This document shows positions 52,663 to 60,128 of a stretch of DNA of 64,000 bases, piece after piece. The DNA comes from Allorhizobium sonneratiae (GTDB taxonomy: Bacteria; Pseudomonadota; Alphaproteobacteria; Rhizobiales; Rhizobiaceae): assembly GCF_023700755.1 (NCBI RefSeq), contig NZ_JAMKOJ010000014.1, forward strand, positions 292 through 64,291, written 5' to 3'. Below the pieces are notes generated by a model. It was not told the origin of the DNA. It saw only the letters and a program-made list of their open reading frames with translations, and searched no databases. Made by a program: the position numbers and the translations under genes. The first letter of the stretch is position 1. Each line of letters starts with the position of its first letter.

Positions 52663-53709
52663 TCAAGCTTTTGGCGGCGGCGGCGCCATGCGCCCGGACA
52701 GGCTGCGGCGGCGCTGCGCGTAACCGGCAATGCCGATGGCCACCAGCAGGGTCACGCCGTTGAACAGCGGCTCGACATAGAAGGAACCGCCGAATTGCTG
52801 GATCCCGGCAATGCCGACCGCCAGAATGATCACGCCCGTCATCGTGCCCCAGACATTGACCCGCCCCGGTTTGATGGTGGTGGAGCCGAGAAAGGCCCCA
52901 ACCAGCGCCGGCAGCAGATATTCAAGCCCCACACTCGCCTGGCCGATGCGCAGTTTCGAGGCCAGCAGCACGCCGGCAATCGCCGTCAGTGTGCCCGATG
53001 AGATGAACGCGCCCATGACGAAGCGCCGCACCGGAATACCGTTCAGGGCAGCGGCCTTGGGATTAGCGCCAATCGCATAGATGTAACGACCGATCGGCAG
53101 ATATTCGAGCACGATCCAGAGCGCGAAGGCGAGCGCCAGCACGTAGAAGCCGGTGATCGGCAGGCCGAAGACCATGGTGCCGTTCAGGGCATAAAAACCC
53201 TGCGGCAACATGCCAACCACCTGTCGTCCACCGGTGTGCCAGAGGGCGATGGCATAAAGCACCGTGCCGGTGCCAAGCGTGGCGATGAAACTGTCGATCT
53301 GGGCAACCTCGACCAGAAGTCCGTTGAGAAAGCCGGTGAGCGCGCCGAGCCCGATGACGATCAGCACAGCCACCGGCCAGGGCAGGCCGAACATGGTTTG
53401 CAGGCTGATGGCGAGAATATGCCAGAGCACGATGCCATAACCGACCGTCAGATCGATGCGGCCCGCCGCCATCGGGATCATCGCCGCCAAAGACAGCATG
53501 GCGATGATCGTCTTGTCGGAAATGATCGAGCGCAGATTGAGCAGCGTCGGAAAGGTACGCGGCAACAGAATAGAGAACAGCACGATCAGCCCGACCGTCA
53601 GGATCACCAGACCATAAACCGGCAGAAGCCGCTGGATTTTCTGCATCAGGCTGAGGCCGGACAGTTCCGCCCGGGTCGGTTCAAGCGCATTGGATTCGAT
53701 CGATTGCAT
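52663..53709 (-). CDS. sugar ABC transporter permease (RbsC-like)
   Basis: A 348-residue permease of the BPD_transp_2 family with about nine hydrophobic segments. Landmarks are AAMIPMAAGRIDLTVGYGIVLWH, ALTGFLNGLLVEVAQIDSFIATLGTGTVLYA, and AIGANPKAAALNGIPVRR. It lies 18 bases after the ATPase gene and 32 before the binding-protein gene. Confidence 0.88.
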   Translation of the reverse strand: MQSIESNALEPTRAELSGLSLMQKIQRLLPVYGLVILTVGLIVLFSILLPRTFPTLLNLRSIISDKTIIAMLSLAAMIPMAAGRIDLTVGYGIVLWHILAISLQTMFGLPWPVAVLIVIGLGALTGFLNGLLVEVAQIDSFIATLGTGTVLYAIALWHTGGRQVVGMLPQGFYALNGTMVFGLPITGFYVLALAFALWIVLEYLPIGRYIYAIGANPKAAALNGIPVRRFVMGAFISSGTLTAIAGVLLASKLRIGQASVGLEYLLPALVGAFLGSTTIKPGRVNVWGTMTGVIILAVGIAGIQQFGGSFYVEPLFNGVTLLVAIGIAGYAQRRRSLSGRMAPPPPKA

Positions 53710-53727
53710 GACATAGTCTCCCGAAAA

Positions 53728-55224
53728 TCAGGCCGCTTCCGAGGCCGAGGCGGCGGAAATGACGGCCGATGTGGTCAGCGCCTGTCCTTTCAGTTCCCGC
53801 ACGATCCGTCCGCGCGAAAACACCAGAGCACGGTGGCAGATATGGGCGATTTCCTCAAAATCGGTGGAAACGACGATGACGCCGAGGCCCTCCTCCACCG
53901 CATCGGCAATCAGCCGGTAAATCTCGGCTTTCGCCCCGACATCGACACCCGCTGTCGGGTCTTCGGCAATCAGCAGGCGGCGGCCCGTCGCAAGCCAGCG
54001 GCCCACCACAACCTTCTGCTGATTGCCACCGGACAGTGCCTCGATGGCCAGTGACTGATCATTGGGTCTGAGGCTCACACGGCTGCCGATGGACTCCGCC
54101 AGTTCCGTCTCGCGCTTTTGGGAAAGGAGAGAAAACAGGCCGCGACCGGAGGCTGACGGATTGAGAAAGGTGTTTTCCCTGAGGCTCAGCGCCATGGCGA
54201 CCGATTCCTCGGTGCGGTCGCGGGCAATCAGACCGATGCCTGCAGCCATGGCGGTTTGCGGTGAACTGAGATCGGGACGTTCACCCCTGAGCTCAAACAG
54301 ACCATGGGAGGGTTCGCAGCCGAACAGTGCCCGTCCGATCGCCTCCTGTCCCGCGCCGCGCAGACCGACAAGGCCAAGCAATTCGCCCTGGCGCACCTCA
54401 AAGCTCACCGGTCCGGCAGACCGGCAGCGGAAATCGCTGACCGAGGCGATCACGGGACCATCTTCCGGTTCGGCCTTGATGAACACCTTGTCGGCCTTCG
54501 CCCCGACAATCATGCGGATCAGCGCATCCGGCGTGGTGTCAGACACAGCCGTTTCGCCCACCAGACAGCCGTCTCGCAGCACCGCAACCCGGTCGGCAAT
54601 GCGGAAAATCTCATCCAGCCGGTGCGAAACATAGATCATCGCCACGCCACGCGCTTTCAGGGGACGCAGCGCGGCAAAAAGCTTTTCCACCTCGTCGGCG
54701 GGCAGGCTTGCCGTCGGCTCGTCCAGCACCAGAATATCGGCCTCGACGGCAAGCGCACGCGCAATGGCGACCAGCGATTTTTCCGTCCGGCTCAGATCCA
54801 TGACCCGGGTCGAGGGGTCGAAATCGCATCCGGCCAGATGCAGGGCTTCCGCCGTGCGGGCCTCGGTCGTCTTCCAGTCGATCAACCGGGCTTTCATGGA
54901 AAAGCCCTGGGCCAGACCGACATTTTCCGCCACCGTCATCCATTCGATCAGACCCAGATCCTGATGGATGAAGGCAACCGGCTGACGCTGGTTCGGTTTC
55001 GGCGGTCGATGGTGATAGGGCTTGCCGCGGAACAGGATCTCGCCGCCATCGGGGCGATAAATTCCGGCGAGCGTCTTGATCAGGGTGGATTTTCCAGCTC
55101 CGTTTTCACCGAGCAGCGCCAGAATTTCCCCGGCCTTCAACCCGAGCGACACGTCGGAGAGCGCGCGCGTGCCGCCGAAATCCTTGGTCACATGGCGAAA
55201 TGCCAACAGCTCCTGTCCGTCCAT
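53728..55224 (-). CDS. sugar ABC transporter ATP-binding protein (RbsA-like, two domains)
   Basis: A 498-residue ATPase with two nucleotide-binding domains. The first has Walker A GENGAGKST, Walker B ILVLDEPTASL and switch YVSHRLDE. Its signature reads LSRTEKS, not LSGGQ. The second has the degenerate Walker A typical of RbsA-type proteins (VGLRGAGQEAIGR), a good signature LSGGNQQKVVVGRWL, and LIAEDPTAGVDVG. Only one complete composite ATP site is therefore likely. First gene of the operon, under a perfect palindromic operator 44 bases upstream. Confidence 0.88.
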   Translation of the reverse strand: MDGQELLAFRHVTKDFGGTRALSDVSLGLKAGEILALLGENGAGKSTLIKTLAGIYRPDGGEILFRGKPYHHRPPKPNQRQPVAFIHQDLGLIEWMTVAENVGLAQGFSMKARLIDWKTTEARTAEALHLAGCDFDPSTRVMDLSRTEKSLVAIARALAVEADILVLDEPTASLPADEVEKLFAALRPLKARGVAMIYVSHRLDEIFRIADRVAVLRDGCLVGETAVSDTTPDALIRMIVGAKADKVFIKAEPEDGPVIASVSDFRCRSAGPVSFEVRQGELLGLVGLRGAGQEAIGRALFGCEPSHGLFELRGERPDLSSPQTAMAAGIGLIARDRTEESVAMALSLRENTFLNPSASGRGLFSLLSQKRETELAESIGSRVSLRPNDQSLAIEALSGGNQQKVVVGRWLATGRRLLIAEDPTAGVDVGAKAEIYRLIADAVEEGLGVIVVSTDFEEIAHICHRALVFSRGRIVRELKGQALTTSAVISAASASEAA

Positions 55225-55267
55225 CCGCTCCTCCCAAAGCCATGGCGAAATCCAATGAATGGAGGCT

Positions 55268-55283
55268 ATGTTATCGATAACAT
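55268..55283 (-). promoter_or_regulatory. LacI-family-type operator upstream of the sugar ABC operon
   Basis: ATGTTATCGATAACAT is a perfect 16-bp palindrome with central CG, the form of LacI/GalR-family operators, located 44-59 bases upstream of the ATPase start. No LacI-type regulator gene is in the window. Confidence 0.7.
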
Positions 55284-55324
55284 TTCGTCAAGACCGCAGA
55301 GATGAATGTTGATCACAGGTGATG

Positions 55325-57313
55325 TCAGGAGGTTTTTTTCGACTTTGCCCGCATCAGATAGACAAGCAGGGGCGCACCAATCAGCGCCGAGACCAGGCCA
55401 GAGGGAATTTCATAGGGATAGGCCAGCATCCGGCCCAGCCAGTCGGCGCTCGTCATCAACAGTCCGCCGAAAAGCAGGGCGGCGATCATCTGGCTTTTGG
55501 CCCTGAGATAGCCCGCCTCCCGTGCCAGATGCGGAGCCATCAGGCCGATAAAGCTCAAGGGTCCGACGGAAAGAGTGGCCGCCGCACTGAGCAGCGCGGC
55601 AAGCGCCAGCAAAGCAAGCCGGGTTTGGACCAGCGGCACACCGAGTGCGACGGCCGCTTCGGGTCCAAGCGGCAGAAGATCGAGCCAGCGGCAGGTGAGA
55701 AAAGTCAGCGCCAGCAGCACAGCCGAGACACAGACGACGATGATGGCCGTTTCGACCGTGACCCCATAGGTCGAGCCGCTCATCCAGCGCAGAAGAAACA
55801 TGGCGCGCGGATCGCCGGAGGCGCCGATCACGCCGATCACCGCTTCCACCATTGCCCCGACGGCAATGCCCGCCAGAAGCACACGTTCGGGCGCAAAACC
55901 GGAGCGGATGCCGAGTAGGAAAATCGCCGCCAGCACGGCAGAAGCCCCAAGAGCCGCCGTGCCGATCTGCATGCCGATGCCGGGGCTGGCGAGAAAGAAG
56001 ACGGCAATGGTCACGCCGAAGGTGGCGCCCGAACTGATGCCCAGAACCTCGGGACTGGCCATTTCATTGCCGGTCAGCCGTTGCAGGATCACGCCCGCCG
56101 CCGCCAGCATCGCCCCGGAGACAAAGGCCGCCGTCACCCGCGGCAGGCGCAGCGGCATGATCTCGGCCCAGAGCGACGGCTCAAGCAGGCTCCAGCCGCC
56201 GGCAAGGGCACGACCGAGAAACACCGCCGCCAGAAGCAGCACGGCCCCGGCCAGCAGCCAGAGAAAGGGGTGCTTCAACGGCGGCTTGTGGCGATGCGCC
56301 GCCTCTGCCACGATCCGATGCCGCGCCTTCAGCCTGGGCAGCAGCACCAGAAGCAGCGGCGAGCCGAAAAGCGCCGTCACCGCCCCTGTCGGGATGAGGT
56401 CTGTGGTGGCATCGGTCAGCGCCATCAGGCAGGCATCGGCAGCGAACAGCAAGGCCCCACCGATCAGTGCCGACCAGAGCAGCAGGGCTCCGGTGCGCCG
56501 TGCGCCGGACAGCCGCGCCAGAGCCGGCGCGACAAGCCCGATAAAGCCGATCACCCCCACCGCGCTGACCACCAGCGCCGAAAGCGCCACAGCAATCGCC
56601 ACAACCGCCACACGCAGATAGACGGTGCGCACCCCCAGGCCCGCAGCCCCCGCCTCGCCCAGTTCAACCAGTGCCAGCGGCCGCAGCAGCAGGCCGGAGA
56701 GCAGCGCCAGACCAGCAATTTTCGGTGCAAGCGAAAGAAACGGTACCCAGCTTTGCTGTGACAGCGACCCCGCCCCCCAGACGAACAGGCTGGCGAGATA
56801 GCGGTCTTTCAGCAGGGTCAGAACCATGGCGAGCGTGCCGCACCACAGACTGACCACCAGACCGGCCATGACCAGCGCAAAGGGGGAAAACTGCCGCCTT
56901 GCCCCGAGAAGAAACACCAGCGCGGCAGCAAGCGCACTGCCCGAAAGCGCCACAAGATCGCGGCTGACACCAATCAGCGAGGGGGCGGCCAGCAGCACGA
57001 CGACCAGCGCCAGATGCGCGCCTGCCGAAACGCCGAGCGTGGTTGGCGAGGCCAGCGGGTTGCGCAGCGCCTGCTGGAACAGCGCGCCGGAAAGCGACAG
57101 CGCCGCCCCGCATAACAGCGCCATGGCCAGACGCGGCAGGGTGGAATAGACCATCACCATATGGGCGATATGCCCACCCGTGCCGGTCAATGCAGGCCAA
57201 AGCAGGGTCAGGGTGGCAAAAACCCCGAGCAAGGTGAGGCCAAGGGCAGCAACGGCGGGACCGGCATGGGCTTTGCGCTTTTGGATTTTCCCGGCAGGAA
57301 TGGACAGTGTCAT
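55325..57313 (-). CDS. fhuB: iron-siderophore ABC transporter permease, FhuB-type double permease
   Basis: A 662-residue permease made of two fused FecCD units, as in E. coli FhuB. The first half has STLPRLAMALLCGAALSLSGALFQQ and LGVSAGAHLALVVVLL; the second half has MPLRLPRVTAAFVSGAMLAAAGVILQR, LGISSGATFGV and SVGPLSFIGLMAPHLAREAG. About twenty membrane helices. Double permeases of this kind carry ferric hydroxamates. Its start overlaps the fhuD stop (ATGA). Confidence 0.91.
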   Translation of the reverse strand: MTLSIPAGKIQKRKAHAGPAVAALGLTLLGVFATLTLLWPALTGTGGHIAHMVMVYSTLPRLAMALLCGAALSLSGALFQQALRNPLASPTTLGVSAGAHLALVVVLLAAPSLIGVSRDLVALSGSALAAALVFLLGARRQFSPFALVMAGLVVSLWCGTLAMVLTLLKDRYLASLFVWGAGSLSQQSWVPFLSLAPKIAGLALLSGLLLRPLALVELGEAGAAGLGVRTVYLRVAVVAIAVALSALVVSAVGVIGFIGLVAPALARLSGARRTGALLLWSALIGGALLFAADACLMALTDATTDLIPTGAVTALFGSPLLLVLLPRLKARHRIVAEAAHRHKPPLKHPFLWLLAGAVLLLAAVFLGRALAGGWSLLEPSLWAEIMPLRLPRVTAAFVSGAMLAAAGVILQRLTGNEMASPEVLGISSGATFGVTIAVFFLASPGIGMQIGTAALGASAVLAAIFLLGIRSGFAPERVLLAGIAVGAMVEAVIGVIGASGDPRAMFLLRWMSGSTYGVTVETAIIVVCVSAVLLALTFLTCRWLDLLPLGPEAAVALGVPLVQTRLALLALAALLSAAATLSVGPLSFIGLMAPHLAREAGYLRAKSQMIAALLFGGLLMTSADWLGRMLAYPYEIPSGLVSALIGAPLLVYLMRAKSKKTS

Positions 57314-58215
57314 GCGGTTTGATCCAGATAATCGGTGATGATCCGGGCAAAGCGCAGCGCTTCATTGACCATGCCGAACATCAGCGTTGCCGGCAAAACG
57401 GCAAAATGGCCCGGACGGGAAAAGGGCAGGCTCTGCCAGAGCGGGCTTTCTTTCAGCACCGGCTCGACATCGTCCGGCACCGGTTCGAAAGCGATCAGCC
57501 TTGCATCGGGCGCTTTGGCGGCATGCGCCAGTTCCTCGATGCCGATGGTCTCGAACCCCCAGAAATTGCCCTTGTCCGCCCAGGCATTGGTCAGCCCGAT
57601 GCGGGCGAGGACCTCGTGATAAAGCCCCGGATTGGTATAGACGCGCACATGGCGTGGATCGAGAAAATTGACGAGCGCCAACGGTGGCTGATGATGGCGG
57701 GACAACCGGTCGCGATAGCCGTCAAGCTCCTTGTCGGCCTTGTGCAGAAAGGCTGCCGCCGCCTCCTGCCTGCCGATCGCCACACCCAATTCCTGTGTCG
57801 TTGCATAGGCTTTCGGCAGGATCGCGCCGCCTTCGGGCGTATAGATTGCAGCGCGAAACACCGGCGCTATGGATTTCAGCCGCGGCAAAAGCGCATCGTT
57901 GAAGGCAGTGGTCAGGATCAGGTCCGGTTTCAGCGCGATCAGCGCCTCGAAATTGATTTCCCAGGAAGAGCCAAGATCGAGCACGCTCTCAGGCAATTTC
58001 GGCTCCACCACCCAGACATCCCAATCCTGCCGGGAGGCAACCGCCAGCGGCACCGTATCCAGCGCCAGAAGCGTCGAGGCCAGCCCGTAATCGAGGCAGA
58101 CGATCCGTTGCGGCCGATCCTGGGCGCGGGCCGGCAGCGCCACGGCAGTCAAGGCTGACGCAGACAAAGCCAGAAGCGCGCGACGGCGAAGACGGACGAA
58201 ACGATCAGCAGACAT
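57310..58215 (-). CDS. fhuD: iron-siderophore ABC transporter substrate-binding protein, FhuD-like
   Basis: A binding protein of about 301 residues starting at ATG 58215. The signal sequence VRLRRRALLALSASALTAVALPARA contains consecutive arginines like a Tat signal. FhuD-type landmarks are RIVCLDYGLASTLLALDTVPLAVAS, INFEALIALKPDLILTTAFNDALLPRL and NFWGFETIGIEELAHA. It overlaps fhuC by 11 bases and fhuB by 4, so the three are translationally linked. The siderophore is probably hydroxamate by analogy. Confidence 0.88.
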   Translation of the reverse strand: MSADRFVRLRRRALLALSASALTAVALPARAQDRPQRIVCLDYGLASTLLALDTVPLAVASRQDWDVWVVEPKLPESVLDLGSSWEINFEALIALKPDLILTTAFNDALLPRLKSIAPVFRAAIYTPEGGAILPKAYATTQELGVAIGRQEAAAAFLHKADKELDGYRDRLSRHHQPPLALVNFLDPRHVRVYTNPGLYHEVLARIGLTNAWADKGNFWGFETIGIEELAHAAKAPDARLIAFEPVPDDVEPVLKESPLWQSLPFSRPGHFAVLPATLMFGMVNEALRFARIITDYLDQTA

Positions 58216-58987
58216 AGGCAAGCGGCCGCTCCAGCGCCGGAAGATGCATGACATCCATCTCGACGCCGTAAATCTGTTTCAGTGTCGGGGCGGTCATCAG
58301 GCCGGAGGCCTTGCCGCTCGCGATCAGGCGGCCACCTTTCAAGGCAAACAGACTGTCGCAGAAGCGCGCCGCCATGTTGATGTCGTGCAGCACGACGATG
58401 ACGCTGAGCCCTTTGTCCTCGGACAGGCGGCGGACCAGCCCCAGAACTTCGATCTGATGGGCGATATCCAGCGCCGAGGTCGGCTCGTCCAGCAGCAGGC
58501 ATTCACTGTCCTGTGCCACCAGCATGGCAATCCAGGCGCGCTGCCGCTCGCCGCCGGAAAGCGTGTCCACGGCGCGGTCTGCCATGGCCTCAAGATGGGT
58601 GAGTGACAGCGCCTCCTCGACCTTGTCGCGATCCCTGGCGGTAAAACGGCCAAGCGCCCCATGCCAGGGATAGCGCCCGCATTCCACCAGTTCACGCACA
58701 CGCATGCCATGGGCACTGGTGACATCCTGCGGCAAATAGGCAACGCGGCGGGCAAACTCACGGGCGGCAAACTCAGTGACCGGCATGCCGGAAAAGCGGA
58801 TTCCGCCTGTCGTGGCAACCTGCTGGCGGGCAAGAAGTTTCAGAAGCGTCGACTTGCCCGAACCGTTGTGACCGACAAGGCCACACACCTCGCCTTGCGG
58901 AAAGCGAATGGAAATGCCGCCGAGCAGATCCTTGCCGTCGACGGCAAAACCGAGTGCTTCCGTTTCAAAAACCGGTGCTGTCTGCAT
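58205..58987 (-). CDS. fhuC: iron-siderophore ABC transporter ATP-binding protein, FhuC-like
   Basis: A 260-residue ATPase: Walker A GHNGSGKST, YLPQD Q-loop, signature LSGGERQR, Walker B CLLLDEPTSALD, switch VVLHDINMA, all in FhuC/FepC order. First gene of fhuC-fhuD-fhuB, divergent from the AraC regulator, with an IRO box in the shared promoter region. Confidence 0.91.
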   Translation of the reverse strand: MQTAPVFETEALGFAVDGKDLLGGISIRFPQGEVCGLVGHNGSGKSTLLKLLARQQVATTGGIRFSGMPVTEFAAREFARRVAYLPQDVTSAHGMRVRELVECGRYPWHGALGRFTARDRDKVEEALSLTHLEAMADRAVDTLSGGERQRAWIAMLVAQDSECLLLDEPTSALDIAHQIEVLGLVRRLSEDKGLSVIVVLHDINMAARFCDSLFALKGGRLIASGKASGLMTAPTLKQIYGVEMDVMHLPALERPLAYVC

Positions 58988-59034
58988 CAGGCCGATCTCC
59001 CGCCGTGAACGGCTTGCCGTGCCGCCTTAAAACA

Positions 59035-59049
59035 TGATAGTAAAAGTCA
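59035..59049. promoter_or_regulatory. IRO box (RirA-type) between fhuC and araC genes
   Basis: TGA (59035-59037), nine bases, TCA (59047-59049) fits the IRO motif TGA-N9-TCA bound by RirA in rhizobia. It is embedded in a wider inverted repeat ATAGT/ACTAT and lies 48 bases from fhuC and 50 from the AraC start, so it could repress both directions when iron is sufficient. Confidence 0.65.
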
Positions 59050-59098
59050 ACTATACTGGCTCCCGTCTCACCGCAAGAGCGTTTTTACGAAAAAGCAC

Positions 59099-59986
59099 AT
59101 GACCTATCTTCCCCGCATGACCAACCGGATCGATGGATTTTCCGTGGAGACGGGCCATCACCGCCGTTACTGGAACGGCATGGTCGCTGATGTCTGGAAG
59201 GTGGCCTGCCATGATGATGCAGGCGGTCGCTATATCAGCCACGATCCGCGTCTGTTCATCCTTCTGGACCGCAATTCTTCGGAAGAAGCGGTGCTGAGGC
59301 TCAGCGATACGGGCGGGCGCACCATCCACAATGGGGCCATTCGCGCCTTGCATTATATTCCGGCAGGGCTGGAGATGACGCTCAACCTGAATGGCATCCA
59401 CAGTCTTTGCCATCTCGATCTGCATTTTGATGCCGACATCCTGCTGAAGCGTCTCGGGCCGGATGTGCCGCGTCATCATCTCGATGAGCCGCGTTATCTC
59501 ATGCAGTCGCCGCGGCTTCTGGCGCTGTCCGACATGATTGCCGAGGAGGTGCGCAGCGCTCATCCCCTGCACGATCTTTATGGCGAAAGCCTCGTTACGG
59601 CACTCATCGTCGAAACACTGGCCGTTCCGGGGGCAGGCTTGCAACGCAAACGCAGCCGGCTTGCCGCATGGCAATTGCGCCGCGCCTGCGATTTCATCAC
59701 AGAGCATGCCCTTCGCACCATCCGGCTGGATGAGCTTTCGACGCTGACCGGTCTTTCTCCGAGCTATTTCAGCCATGCCTTCAAGGCCTCCACAGGGCTT
59801 TCTCCGCATCAATGGCAGATGCGCGAACGGATCGAACGCGCCAAACAGCAGTTGAAAAATCCCGCCATCCCCCTGATTGCCATTGCCGAGGAGACCGGCT
59901 TTGCCGATCCGGCGCATTTTTCCCGCAGCTTCCGTCGGGCCGTCGGTCTTAGCCCTTCGCAATGGCGGCGTCAGTCTCTCTTGTGA
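59099..59986 (+). CDS. AraC-family transcriptional regulator of siderophore uptake
   Basis: A 295-residue AraC protein. Residues to about 185 form a ligand-binding or dimerisation domain. Two C-terminal helix-turn-helices follow (RLDELSTLTGLSPSYFSHAFK, and LIAIAEETGFADPAHFSRSFRR). The layout is like PchR/YbtA-type activators that respond to an internalised ferric siderophore. It sits between the fhu operon and the receptor gene. A slightly later ATG (59117) is possible. Confidence 0.88.
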   Translation: MTYLPRMTNRIDGFSVETGHHRRYWNGMVADVWKVACHDDAGGRYISHDPRLFILLDRNSSEEAVLRLSDTGGRTIHNGAIRALHYIPAGLEMTLNLNGIHSLCHLDLHFDADILLKRLGPDVPRHHLDEPRYLMQSPRLLALSDMIAEEVRSAHPLHDLYGESLVTALIVETLAVPGAGLQRKRSRLAAWQLRRACDFITEHALRTIRLDELSTLTGLSPSYFSHAFKASTGLSPHQWQMRERIERAKQQLKNPAIPLIAIAEETGFADPAHFSRSFRRAVGLSPSQWRRQSLL

Positions 59987-60088
59987 GCCATAATCTCGAC
60001 CCCTCCATAGATTTTTGGGGAAATGCCAGCAGGTTTACCCAAAATCCTTCAAGTTTCCTGCGATCGAGACAAGCGCGACCCAAAAACA

Positions 60089-60103
60089 TGAGTTAGTTGC
60101 TCA
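60089..60103 (+). promoter_or_regulatory. IRO box (RirA-type) upstream of the siderophore receptor
   Basis: TGA-N9-TCA at 60089-60103, inside a longer perfect inverted repeat ACATGAG (60086-60092) and CTCATGT (60100-60106). It ends 26 bases before the receptor start, an overlap expected of a repressor site at the promoter. Confidence 0.68.
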
Positions 60104-60128
60104 TGTATATTGACAGACCACGGGGTGC

